7,915 nt of DNA, taken from assembly GCA_049964535.1 (NCBI GenBank), contig JBMFXG010000129.1:1-7915 (forward strand), in the 5' to 3' direction. The position numbers were made by a program, and so were the translations under genes. Origin of the DNA: JAJYZP01 sp049964535. Its GTDB lineage: Bacteria > Actinomycetota > Acidimicrobiia > Acidimicrobiales > Acidimicrobiaceae. A model generated the notes under the pieces. It did not search any database, was not told the origin of the DNA, and worked only from the letters and a program-made list of their open reading frames with translations. Below are positions 1-7,067 of this stretch, piece after piece; the stretch's first letter is position 1; every line of letters starts with the position of its first letter.

Positions 1-1
1 T

Positions 2-538
2 CATGATCCAGCCAAGATTCCTGAGCTTCTCGAAGCGCTGAATGGGGGAGCAGCTTTGGCGATCGGTTCTCGCTACGTGCCAGGTGGACGGTCACCTGGG
101 CTATCGAGAGGTCGGCTGCTTATCTCGCGCGGTGGTAACCTCTACGCCGCATTCACCCTTGGACTCAAGGTTCGTGACGCAACGGCCGGGTTTCGAGCGT
201 ATCGCCGAGAGGCGCTTCTGCAGATCGATTTAGCGAGCGTGCGAGCCGATGGTTATGGCTTCCAGGTCGAGATGGCCTATCTGGTCCATCGGCACGGAGG
301 GCGCATCGAAGAGATACCGATCACCTTTCGAGATCGAGTCGCGGGTGGTTCGAAGATGTCCTCGAGGATCGTCGTTGAAGCGATGCTCCTATGTTCGCTC
401 TGGGGTCTTGCACGTATCATTCCGTTCTTCGGCAAAGTAGAGGTTCAAGACCGAGCGCTGCGTTGGTTTAGCGAGATCTACGCCGGCGTAGAGAAGGTTG
501 CATCGCAGGCCCGGACGACGAAACGTCTACGTCCGTAG
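2..538 (+). CDS. Family 2 glycosyltransferase, polyprenol-phosphate mannose synthase type (5' partial)
   Basis: The reading frame is already open at base 2 and runs 178 residues to TAG at 536-538, so the N-terminus lies outside the window. It begins with HDPAKIPELLEAL, which in DPM1/Ppm1-type enzymes directly follows the metal-binding DAD motif. Then come AIGSRYVPGG, DATAGFRAYRR and a conserved block GYGFQVEMAYLVHRHGG followed by EEIPITFRDR and GGSKMS. These are hallmarks of enzymes that move mannose (or a similar sugar) from a nucleotide sugar to polyprenyl phosphate on the cytoplasmic membrane face, supplying lipid-linked sugar for cell envelope glycans or protein mannosylation. About 70 N-terminal residues seem to be missing compared with usual family length. 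No hydrophobic C-terminal domain is visible, so it is the soluble catalytic form. The sugar specificity (mannose or glucose) cannot be told from this part. It abuts the dUTPase gene and is probably its operon partner. Confidence 0.88.
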   Translation, partial: HDPAKIPELLEALNGGAALAIGSRYVPGGRSPGLSRGRLLISRGGNLYAAFTLGLKVRDATAGFRAYRREALLQIDLASVRADGYGFQVEMAYLVHRHGGRIEEIPITFRDRVAGGSKMSSRIVVEAMLLCSLWGLARIIPFFGKVEVQDRALRWFSEIYAGVEKVASQARTTKRLRP

Positions 539-985
539 ATGGAACAGGAACGGCTGGAGCTGCCATTCGAGGTGGTGAACGAGCACTACGAGCTACCATG
601 CTATGCACGAGCGGGCGACGGAGGCCTCGATCTCAGTGCGAGCGAGTCGCTCGTTGTGGGTCCCCTCGAGCGGGCGTTGGTAGGAACCGGTATCGCTCTT
701 GGGATCCCCGAGGGTTACTGTGGACTCCTACTCCCTCGTAGTGGACTTGCGCTTCGTTCAGGGGTGACGCTCCTGAACGCTCCCGGATTGATCGATGCTG
801 GATATCGGGGTGAGATTCGCGTAGTGCTGTATAACTCGGATCGTGAGGAGCGCTTTGAAGTAGCGGTTGGTGACCGCATAGCACAGCTTCTGGTCTTGCC
901 TTTTCCATACGTGGTCTTGAGTCGCACGGAACGACTTGCGCCGAGCGAGCGTGGGGAAAACGGATTCGGACATAGCGGCCGTTGA
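539..985 (+). CDS. dut: Deoxyuridine 5'-triphosphate nucleotidohydrolase (dUTPase)
   Basis: This 148-residue protein hydrolyses dUTP to dUMP and diphosphate, keeping uracil out of DNA and supplying dUMP for thymidylate synthesis. All five motifs of the homotrimeric dUTPase family are present in order: AGDGGLDLSA (25-34), PRSGLA (66-71), GLIDAGYRGE (83-92, with the presumed catalytic Asp86 and uracil-stacking Tyr89), RIAQLL (113-118), and the C-terminal phosphate-clamping arm RGENGFGHSGR (138-148). The arm differs slightly from the common RGxxGFGSTG, with His-Ser for Ser-Thr. Length is normal for the family. The ATG follows the upstream stop directly (TAG then ATG) and no clear Shine-Dalgarno sequence is seen, so translation probably depends on coupling to the glycosyltransferase gene. 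Identification is firm; the start is the only in-frame choice that keeps the usual N-terminal length. Confidence 0.96.
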   Translation: MEQERLELPFEVVNEHYELPCYARAGDGGLDLSASESLVVGPLERALVGTGIALGIPEGYCGLLLPRSGLALRSGVTLLNAPGLIDAGYRGEIRVVLYNSDREERFEVAVGDRIAQLLVLPFPYVVLSRTERLAPSERGENGFGHSGR

Positions 986-1030
986 GCTAATCCTCCGTGG
1001 ATCTTGAGTAAACCGTACTACCTTGAGATC

Positions 1031-2473
1031 ATGAGACAGTTGAGTGGGCTCGATGCGGCCCTGTGGTACTTGGAGTCCGATACACAACCGATCCACGTCG
1101 GTGCACTGCTTCGGATCGAGGACTACCCGTCTCCAAAGCTTGGCTACGAGGGTTTTCGTCTCCTTCTCGAGAGCCGATTAGACCGAGTACCTTTGCTCTT
1201 CGATGTCGTCGCTCCTTCGCCTATCCCCTTTGCACTGCCGTATTGGATGAGACAAGAGACGATCGACCTCGACGAACATCTCTCACTCGTCGTGCTCGAT
1301 GACGCAGGAGAAGCGGAGATCGATGACGATCGGGACGTGGATCGTCTGCTCGAAGATTTTCTGGCAAAGCCACTTCGACGAGACAGACCTGCGTGGGAGA
1401 TGACCTATGTGCAAGGCGGCGACGGTCGGAGCGACTTTGTGATGATGAAGGTTCATCATGCCTTGCTCGACGGGAGCTTAGGTATTGAGAGCCTGGTCTC
1501 TCTCCTCGATGTGGCTCCGGATGAGATCTCGGGACCAGATGTTCGACGGGATGATGCGAGACAGTCTTCGTCTACAGGGACGCAACAGAACGGGCGAGGG
1601 GAGACGGTCTCGTTCTTTCAGTCGCTCCTCGACCTCCCAGGCGAGATCGTTACCCGAGCACGATCGGCTTCGCTCGTGGGTGATACCTTGTCATTGATCA
1701 CAAAGGCGATCGCCGGTGATGACGTGGATGCAGTCCTAAGAGAGCTGAACTTCGGTGCTCCTCGGTTTTCGATCAGCGGAGCGCTCGGCGAACGACGTTC
1801 GGTCGTTCGGTGGAGTCTTGATCTTGGGGAGTTAGCGTCACTGGCACGATCCCAGCGTATGACGGTCAATGAAGTCGTGTTAGCGATCTGCGGGTATGCG
1901 CACGCGCAGTACCTCAAGGAGCAAGGTGACGAAGATTGGGAGCGAGAACCGATCGCACTGATGCCGCTCTCCACGAGACGCAAGCTAGCAGCGACGACGT
2001 CGCAGAATCAGGTCTCAGCCCAGCTGCTGACCCTTCCGGTCGTGCTCGACGATCCACGTGAGCAACTCCGACGAGCGCGTGAGGTATCACGCCGAGCTAA
2101 GGAGCTGCACTCGCAGATAGGACCGAACCTCTTTGCTGCGCTCGCAAGTGTGGTGACGACTCCACTCTTAGGGTCACTTAGCCGTTTGATTTCGAAGTCG
2201 AGGGTCTTTGATCGTATCGATCCGATCTTCAATATGGTGGTCTCGAACGTCCCCGGTTCTCCGGTACAACTCTTCGCTGGTCAAAGTAGTGTCGGGGAGA
2301 TCGTTCCTTTCGGGCCGGTCGTAGAAGGAGCGCCGATCAACCTCACGATTATGTCCTATCTCGATCGGATGTTCTTTGGCCTCGTGGTCGATGGTGATCT
2401 CGTGCCGAACCCGACTCGCTTTCGTGATCATTTTTTGGAAGGACAAGAGTGGCTCCAAAGCGCTCTAGTGTGA
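1031..2473 (+). CDS. Wax ester synthase / diacylglycerol acyltransferase (WS/DGAT family)
   Basis: This enzyme family joins acyl-CoA to long-chain alcohols or diacylglycerol, making wax esters or triacylglycerol for storage lipid at the membrane. From ATG 1031 the protein has 480 residues, a typical length, and starts MRQLSGLDAALWYLES, matching the family N-terminus. The catalytic HHxxxDG motif is HHALLDG at 142-148. A polar linker lies at about 164-191, then TVNEVVLAI near 278-286 (usually N-D, here N280-E281), PLSTRR near 312-317, SNVPGSP at 405-411 and FGLVVDGDLVPN near 449-460. A TTG at 1004 would add nine residues (MSKPYYLEI); neither start has a good ribosome binding site, so the ATG is chosen by family fit. 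The gap to dut is 45 bases, suggesting one operon. Actinobacteria often carry several paralogues; which ester this one makes cannot be read from sequence. Confidence 0.93.
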   Translation: MRQLSGLDAALWYLESDTQPIHVGALLRIEDYPSPKLGYEGFRLLLESRLDRVPLLFDVVAPSPIPFALPYWMRQETIDLDEHLSLVVLDDAGEAEIDDDRDVDRLLEDFLAKPLRRDRPAWEMTYVQGGDGRSDFVMMKVHHALLDGSLGIESLVSLLDVAPDEISGPDVRRDDARQSSSTGTQQNGRGETVSFFQSLLDLPGEIVTRARSASLVGDTLSLITKAIAGDDVDAVLRELNFGAPRFSISGALGERRSVVRWSLDLGELASLARSQRMTVNEVVLAICGYAHAQYLKEQGDEDWEREPIALMPLSTRRKLAATTSQNQVSAQLLTLPVVLDDPREQLRRAREVSRRAKELHSQIGPNLFAALASVVTTPLLGSLSRLISKSRVFDRIDPIFNMVVSNVPGSPVQLFAGQSSVGEIVPFGPVVEGAPINLTIMSYLDRMFFGLVVDGDLVPNPTRFRDHFLEGQEWLQSALV

Positions 2474-2501
2474 GCTGAACCGGTTAGTATCTATGGACAT
2501 T

Positions 2502-2576
2502 GCGGACGTGGCTCAGTGGTAGAGCATCACCTTGCCAAGGTGAGGGTCGCGGGTTCGAATCCCGTCGTCCGCTCCA
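2502..2576 (+). tRNA. tRNA-Gly (anticodon GCC), CCA encoded
   Basis: A full cloverleaf can be drawn by hand. The acceptor stem GCGGACG pairs perfectly with CGTCCGC, and the D-arm is GCTC/GAGC. The anticodon stem TCACC (2527-2531) pairs with GGTGA (2539-2543) around loop TTGCCAA, placing anticodon GCC at 2534-2536, which reads GGC and GGU glycine codons. The T-arm is GCGGG-TTCGAAT-CCCGT with one G-T pair. Discriminator T2573 is followed by an encoded CCA (2574-2576). It starts 28 bases after the WS/DGAT stop and is followed by a strong terminator, so it may be read from the upstream operon or from its own weak promoter in the short gap. Confidence 0.98.
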
Positions 2577-2601
2577 AAGAAATTTCAGCTAGATGACCTT
2601 G

Positions 2602-2630
2602 AAGGGGACCCGAGAGGGTCCCCTTCTTTA
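2602..2630 (+). terminator. Intrinsic terminator after tRNA-Gly
   Basis: A perfect 10-bp stem (AAGGGGACCC at 2602-2611 and GGGTCCCCTT at 2616-2625) closes a GAGA tetraloop and is followed by the T-rich tail CTTTA. It sits 25 bases after the tRNA CCA and should end the transcript of the tRNA and probably of the whole left-hand operon. The T-tract is on the + strand side only, so the orientation is clear. Confidence 0.88.
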
Positions 2631-2959
2631 TGCCGCAAGGCGTCGTGTCACCTACGTGCCGCAGCGATATTCTGGAGACCGTGGCTGGGAAGAAGTCGCG
2701 CAGTCCGTGGGTTCCACCCGAACGCGGCAATATCGGGCTGCAGACCTACTCGAAGCAGTGGCTCGAGGACAAACTGAACCTCCGGCTGCGCAGCCGCGAG
2801 CAGCACGAGATTAACCTTCGGCAGCACATCAATCCCGTTCTCGGTGACACTGACCTGTCGAAGATCACGGCTCTTCAGCATTTAGCGGTTATTCGGTTTC
2901 TCGTGGGGTTGCTTCAAGCTTTCCAACTGCGGCCGTCTGACCGGTTGAGCTATCTGTAG
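2630..2959 (+). pseudogene. Truncated tyrosine (phage-type) integrase, N-terminal core-binding region only
   Basis: The frame from ATG 2630 to TAG 2957-2959 contains WVPPERGNIGLQTYSKQWLE, then REQHEINLRQHINPVLGD and LSKITALQ. This matches the SAM-like core-binding domain of phage and integrative-element tyrosine recombinases, where the pattern is T..Y...W followed by an R...Y/H...H-I-P-LG-L..IT helix pair. The match fades after about base 2880. Nothing later in any frame shows the catalytic Arg, HxxR and Tyr residues, so no recombinase activity can remain. The first residues overlap the tRNA terminator and are probably not native. The fragment lies in the same direction as tRNA-Gly and 53 bases after it, the usual place for an integrase of an element inserted at a tRNA 3' end. 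I read it as the scar of a lost element. Family assignment is reasonably sure; the exact ends are not. Confidence 0.68.
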
Positions 2960-3340
2960 TGTGAATACCTCTCCGTACATGGCGCATCGATCATGAGGCG
3001 CTGGGCTTGTTGATACGCTGAAGGCGCTTGTGTCAAGCGACGATGCTCGTAGCAGGTGCTCTCGGTGGAATGATGGTGCTCTCTTGCGACTGGTGATCCG
3101 AAAGATCCGTATGTCAACGATCTTGAGAGATGGTGGAAGATTATGAGCCCCATCACGCTTCGACATCGGGTCAAACTCTGATGTTCCTTCGCCTTCGATT
3201 CGTTTACTCGAAGTGGAGCCAACTGGTTAGACGAAGACCTATGGATGATCGGCATGATCCTTCGCGTGCATCGAAGAAACCTACTTCCTCAACACGGATA
3301 TGCCCGCTATCGTGACGAGCCGGTAGTAAGCTCGGGCTAC
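2960..3340. other. Intergenic stretch with a short coding-like fragment, probably eroded element DNA
   Basis: No complete gene is supported. The only suggestive piece is an open + frame at 3074-3181. It lacks a good start and encodes a protein-like run that includes DPKDPYVNDLERWWK, ending at TGA 3179-3181. Overlapping frames on both strands are open for about 100 codons but show no recognisable motif. Given the integrase remnant to the left, this is plausibly decayed mobile or accessory DNA. The promoter and leader of the following cupin gene must also lie in the last part, but no clear -35/-10 pair was seen. Confidence 0.4.
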
Positions 3341-3652
3341 ATGCGCTTCGTGGATAGCACTCAGTTCGAAGGGTCAAGCCCCTGGGATGCGCTTGACGTA
3401 CTCACTATCGATTCGGCGAGCGTCCGTCTCCACTGGACGGATCAACCGTATCATTGGCATGTGAACGACGGACCTGAGGTCTTTGTGGTACTGGATGGTC
3501 AGATCGACATGCATTACTGCGAGTCTGGAGTCGAGCAACAACATCGTCTCAGTCCTGGAGTGATCTGCTTGGTAGAGCCTGGTGATGAACACGTCGCTCA
3601 CCCGGTTGGCGTTGCTCGTATCCTCGTCGTTGAGCGCGCTGGGTCCGAATGA
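3341..3652 (+). CDS. Small single-domain cupin protein
   Basis: The product from ATG 3341 is 103 residues and forms one cupin beta-barrel. Cupin motif 1 is HWHVNDGPEVFVVLDG, with probable metal ligands His38, His40 and Glu46. Motif 2 is EPGDEHVAHP, with His84 as fourth ligand. The start MRFVDST..., the segment PWDALDV and the core RLHWTDQPYHWHVNDG look like a known group of short stand-alone cupins, whose substrate is unknown. An upstream in-frame ATG at 3245 would add 32 residues rich in Arg that do not look like part of the fold, so the shorter start is preferred. Neither start has a strong ribosome binding site. It stands alone between eroded regions and appears intact. It is probably a metal-binding enzyme or small-molecule sensor of the cytoplasm; the specific role is not known. 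Confidence 0.85.
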   Translation: MRFVDSTQFEGSSPWDALDVLTIDSASVRLHWTDQPYHWHVNDGPEVFVVLDGQIDMHYCESGVEQQHRLSPGVICLVEPGDEHVAHPVGVARILVVERAGSE

Positions 3653-3701
3653 TGGCGGAGCGAGTCGGTTCATGATTGACTAGGACGTCTTGGCTCCTAA
3701 C

Positions 3702-3718
3702 AGCCCTGGTGTAGGGCT
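3702..3718 (+). terminator. Possible weak terminator after the cupin gene
   Basis: A perfect 6-bp stem AGCCCT/AGGGCT with loop GGTGT is followed by CGATTT. It is 49 bases after the cupin stop. The stem is short and the T-tract poor, so it is only a candidate. Confidence 0.3.
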
Positions 3719-3800
3719 CGATTTGACGTACTCAGTGATGCACGGTCCCTTTTGGGATCGTAGGCGAGCTTGCTTGCAAGAGAGGTGCTTGCGGCCGGTG

Positions 3801-3850
3801 CAATGAGCTGCCCCCGTAACGCTTCGCCTCCTGCCTTGGGGGCTCCATTG
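3801..3850. repeat. Imperfect inverted repeat
   Basis: CAATGAGCTG-CCCCC (3801-3815) can pair with GGGGG-CTCCATTG (3838-3850). The outer CAATG/CATTG and inner CCCCC/GGGGG arms are perfect, with a small bulge between them and a 22-base loop. It could be a folded RNA element or chance; no T-tract follows. Confidence 0.3.
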
Positions 3851-4202
3851 TGTGAGAGTAGGAGTCTCCAAGAAACTTAGGTTACGTACTCGTCGTAGAG
3901 GCTGAGATCGAGGTCCAGACCTCCACTGCGGCTTCCGATATTTCACTCGCATTCATGCTCGCGTAGACCGATCTGGAGAGTCGAAGTGGTGGCGAAGATG
4001 ACGAGCGATGTAGCGGCGATGGACCGACGCAGCTGTAGCGGTTCGCAGGCGATAGCGCGAGCGCGTTGCCCCTCGTTCTCCGGTCAATCCTGAGCGGCAA
4101 GAAGGATATCTGAGACCAGGAGCAAATCTCAGTCGTACAGGCCGGGCACTCCGACCGTGTGAGGGCAACCGGAGAGGATATTTTCAACCTTCCATAGCTG
4201 TT

Positions 4203-4786
4203 TTAGGTGCGGCACTGGGAGGTATGGGGGAGCGCCTCGAACTCTCGCGATAGCAGTGCGAAATCTATCTCGTCGGTGAGTTCACCTTTGAAGAGTTCGT
4301 TCTCTACCAAGTGGGCCTCTTGGCGCATGCCGAGTCTTGCAGCAAGCCGAAGTGATGCAGTGTTGCGCGCATGACTCTTGCGATCACCCGACGTAGTCCA
4401 AGCTCAGAGAATGCGAGATGCAGCACCCCGTGGGTTGTTTCGGCCGCAAAACCCTGGCCAGTAAAGGTGGGGTTGAGAATCCACCCGATCTCCCCACAGG
4501 AGTCATGCATGCTCCTAACCCACAGGCTCACATCTCCAATGAGGTGTTCAGAGCTCACAAGTTCGATCCCGATGAGAACACCCTCACCCTCGTTATCAAT
4601 CGAACGCCGGGCCCAGCGTGTGGCAATGGCGTCTTGGACCTGTTCGTGGGTCAATGGTTCACCAGGGATGTAACGAAAGACCGCAGGAAGCGATCGATAT
4701 GCGAAGAGGTCATCGAGGTCTGCAGCCCCGATGCCACGCAGTCGAGTCCGAGCCGTGTGGCGTGGCTGGTCAATGCTCAGGTGCAC
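4203..4786 (-). pseudogene. RimJ/RimL-type GNAT N-acetyltransferase, broken by a one-base frameshift
   Basis: Intact relatives move acetyl from acetyl-CoA to an amino group of a protein N-terminus or small molecule. Reading from GTG at 4786 (the only start after an in-frame TGA) gives TARTRLRGI, a family N-terminal strand, then LIGDVSLWV, EIGWILNPTFTGQGFAAE (acetyl-CoA loop, Gly110 and Gly112) and ELGLRRVIARV, ending at residue 138. After Val138 the frame goes wrong and stops at 4304-4306. In the next frame the expected family ending continues exactly: ARNTASLRLAARLGMRQEAH, then ELTDEIDFALL, to TAA at 4203-4205. Inserting one base between 4372 and 4373 (GTC-GAT for GTC-AT) restores Val-Asp-Ala-Arg-Asn and a 194-residue protein of normal size. 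It may be a true recent mutation or a sequence error. Without repair, the product lacks the last helix and strand and should not fold. Confidence 0.88.
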
Positions 4787-5529
4787 GCCAAGATCTGATC
4801 GTTCTCATGCGAACTCGTCGAAACAGCGTTCGAGTGGGCTATTCCGGTATCCACAATCGCTGGGTACCTCATTGGAACGGGAACGCACCGAAGCACAACT
4901 TTTTTCGGTTCATTCCTGGTAGGTGTAGATGCCGACTTCAGATTCCGGCCCTCTTCGACCATCAGAACTTATTGAGACAGTGGAAGCATGTGAGGGCATA
5001 TGGCTTGAACCACCTGTTCCACTGGGTGAGCCGCTTCGTTCATCCTGTGGCTCAAGGTCTCGATGGTGAGCACGGAAAAGGAGTTGACTGATGAGTCGGT
5101 AGGTATCGGTACTTCGACAATGGCTGGAAGTGCGGTGATCTTGGTAATTCCTGCTGGAAATGCTGACCGTATCCGTTACGGATCAGTCAACCTATTGGCG
5201 TGCGTCGCACGCGCGTGGGAGTAGTCCTAGAGCGAGGCCGGCGCGTCGACTGGGCGATGGAGTTAGCGCTGCGAGCTACCGGCTATGGATCTGTAGGTGG
5301 TTCTCGTACCGCTCAGCTGCGGGTTCTGGCAGCTGGTTCTCCCTTGTTGGTGAGGGAGAGAAGGCCGTCGATGAGCTGCCCTGGTGTGCAAGAGCTCGGG
5401 GAACCCTGCGGCCGCCTTGGTCTTGACGATCGCACCTGTATCAGATCTATTCTTGCGCATAGTTGGATCACTTGAAGATTCAACTGTTGGCGGCCACGAC
5501 GGCTTTTTAAGCTGGGCTGTTGAGCAATG
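4787..5529. other. Gene-poor stretch between the GNAT pseudogene and the amidohydrolase
   Basis: About 740 bases without a supported gene. Several frames of 50-95 codons are open on both strands and overlap. On the minus strand, 4969-5175 reads like protein (including TIETLSHRMNEAAHPVEQ) but has a stop just upstream and no start until near its end. On the + strand, 5063-5224 (from an ATG) and 5200-5475 (from a GTG) are open and lack a family match. A strong ribosome-binding-like AAAAGGAG at 5076-5083 precedes ATG 5091, but that frame stops after three codons, as expected for a ruined gene start. I assign none of these and regard the region as likely decayed DNA. Confidence 0.4.
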
Positions 5530-6720
5530 CTAGGGTTCGAGCGCCATAGCGGCATAGATAGCCACGCCCGAGGAGAACGATTCCTCATCGAGCAGCATGA
5601 GGTTGGAGTGGTTTGGTGCTGGTGACGCAACCCCTGGAGGTGCAGCTCCAAGAAATGCCATGGATCCTGGTGTGCGCTGCAGAATGAACGACCAATCCTC
5701 TGCTCCCATGATCGGTGTAGGCAGCTCGATCACACGAGTTCCGAGTGTCGCCCTCGCTATCGCAAGCGTCCGTTGCGCGGCTGCCTCGTTGTTGACCGTC
5801 ACCGGATAACCGTTCTCGTCATAGCGAATGTGCGCTTGACAGTGATGTGCAGTAGAGATCGAGGTGGAGATCTCATCGAGGATCGTCTTCGTCTTCTCTC
5901 TCGTCGAGTCTGAGATTGCGCGCATGGTCCCACGCAGTGAAACGGCTGGAGGGATGACGTTTGGAGCAGTCCCCGCATGGAGTTCCGCAATAGTTACCAC
6001 GGCGGGGTCAAACGCGGGAATCTGTCTCGTTAGGGCTGACTGCAGCGCAAGCACGATCTCGCAGGCAGCGGGAATTGGATCGATCGCGTCGTGCGGCATA
6101 GAGGCGTGCCCTCCTCTGCCGGTTACGGTGACTTCAAACTCGTCGGCGGAGGCCATGATCGTGCCGGCACGAGTTCCAATGTAGCCACTTGGGAGTTGCG
6201 GGGTAATGTGAACAGCAAAGGCTCGGTCAATCTCTCCATGGCGGGTGTAGAGACCTTCATTGATCATGTGGTGTGCTCCGCTGTACCCTTCCTCGCCGGG
6301 CTGAAACATTAAGATCACCCGACCGGCCAGATCATTTCGGTAGTTGACAAGAATCTGAGCGGCGCCGAGCAGCATAGCTACGTGAGCGTCGTGTCCACAA
6401 GCGTGCATAGCGCCGTCGTGGATGGACGAGAAGGGGAGTCCGGTCGACTCGTGAAGCGGGAGAGCGTCCATATCGGCACGGAGTAGTGTGGTCGGACCCT
6501 CTCGTCGTCCTTCAATTGAGCAGGTTACTGATGATAGTGAACGGCCCAGCTGTGGTTCGAGCCCCATGCGCACCAGCTCCTGAGCGATGAGGGCTTGGGT
6601 GATGGGGAGGACGAGCCCGATCTCCGGCTCTCGGTGAATACGTCGCCGAAGTTCGATGACGCTTGGGAGGAGTCGGCGAGCCTCTTCTTCGAGCAAATGT
6701 GGTGTCTGAGCTGTCGTCAC
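5530..6720 (-). CDS. M20D family metallo-amidohydrolase (N-acyl-amino acid / hippurate / IAA-amino acid hydrolase type)
   Basis: The enzyme cleaves the amide bond of N-acylated amino acids with two bound metal ions in the cytoplasm. The 396-residue product shows LLRADMDALPLHE, then MHACGHDAH with metal ligands Cys108 and His110, FQPGEEG with the general base Glu143 and ligand Glu144, His171 in VHITPQ, and His371 in NHSN near the C-terminus. The spacing of these ligands agrees with plant IAA-amino acid hydrolases of the same family. The lid/dimer domain runs from about residue 190 to 310 with GRGGHASMPH. The GTG at 6720 is chosen because AGAGGAG ends six bases before it; a TTG at 6765 would add 15 residues without a ribosome binding site. 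It appears complete and stands alone. The exact substrate (hippurate, an acyl amino acid, a peptide conjugate) is not shown by sequence. Confidence 0.94.
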   Translation of the reverse strand: MTTAQTPHLLEEEARRLLPSVIELRRRIHREPEIGLVLPITQALIAQELVRMGLEPQLGRSLSSVTCSIEGRREGPTTLLRADMDALPLHESTGLPFSSIHDGAMHACGHDAHVAMLLGAAQILVNYRNDLAGRVILMFQPGEEGYSGAHHMINEGLYTRHGEIDRAFAVHITPQLPSGYIGTRAGTIMASADEFEVTVTGRGGHASMPHDAIDPIPAACEIVLALQSALTRQIPAFDPAVVTIAELHAGTAPNVIPPAVSLRGTMRAISDSTREKTKTILDEISTSISTAHHCQAHIRYDENGYPVTVNNEAAAQRTLAIARATLGTRVIELPTPIMGAEDWSFILQRTPGSMAFLGAAPPGVASPAPNHSNLMLLDEESFSSGVAIYAAMALEP

Positions 6721-6726
6721 AACGGT

Positions 6727-6733
6727 CTCCTCT
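6727..6733 (-). promoter_or_regulatory. Ribosome binding site deciding the amidohydrolase start
   Basis: AGAGGAG on the minus strand lies six bases before GTG 6718-6720. It is one of the few strong Shine-Dalgarno sequences in the window and favours this GTG over the upstream TTG at 6763-6765. Confidence 0.8.
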
Positions 6734-7067
6734 TTCGCGGCGCCACTAGTTTTGTTAGGGATCAAGTGTCATTTTCCCGGTGGCTTGTGGTAACGCTACC
6801 TCGTTGCGGGCTCTTTTCGTTGCGGAATCTACACCTCGTGCAGCGGTGGCCGATGATGTGCAGGTGTGTGCTTGTCGCAACGACTCGCATGAGTCCTACG
6901 GACGGAGTCGGAGTGAAGCTCGGATTATCGGTCTGTACGAGTGTTACGCGTGTCGGTCCTCGAGTAGCGCAGTCTCTGATGAGGATCGGGCGGCGAGAGT
7001 TCGGGGAGCTCGACGCTGGCGAGATACGCCTCCATGAGAATGCAGTGGACAAGACGTTATCCCTCGG
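6734..7067. other. Upstream region of the amidohydrolase, no supported gene
   Basis: Open frames occur on both strands (minus 6762-7052 from a TTG; plus 6780-7037 and the tail of a plus frame ending at 7071) but none has a family match. Their Arg/Ser/Thr/Pro-rich content is what shadow reading of G+C-rich DNA gives. The region should contain the amidohydrolase promoter, but I cannot point to a clear -35/-10 pair. Confidence 0.35.

Larger units (their letters stand above)
3653..4202. other. Gene-poor stretch between the cupin gene and the GNAT pseudogene
   Basis: About 550 bases hold no gene that I can support. Open frames on the minus strand (3882-4187, 3953-4168, 3680-3952) overlap one another, have Arg/Ser-rich composition and match no family I know. 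A short minus-strand frame within about 3946-4060 reads like a hydrophobic helix (RRSIAATSLVIFATTS) but is soon interrupted. An imperfect long inverted repeat lies at 3801-3850. No promoter stands out. It may be decayed coding DNA. Confidence 0.4.

Noticed and set aside
633..1096. Minus-strand open frames across dut (633-908, 715-927, 758-1096)
   Set aside because: They are antisense to a gene with all five dUTPase motifs and have shadow-like composition.
2593..2814. Plus-strand frame starting inside the tRNA terminator
   Set aside because: It overlaps the terminator hairpin and the integrase-like frame and has no family resemblance.
4418..5091. Plus-strand frames of 126 and 157 residues across the GNAT gene
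   Set aside because: They run antisense to the clearly homologous acetyltransferase sequence; the part beyond it shows no motif.
5500..5520. GCC-ACGAC-GGC-TTTTT as a terminator downstream of the amidohydrolase
   Set aside because: Only a 3-bp stem, and its T-tract is on the + strand while the gene is on the minus strand.
5597..6312. Plus-strand frames inside the amidohydrolase
   Set aside because: Antisense shadows of a full M20D protein with conserved metal ligands.
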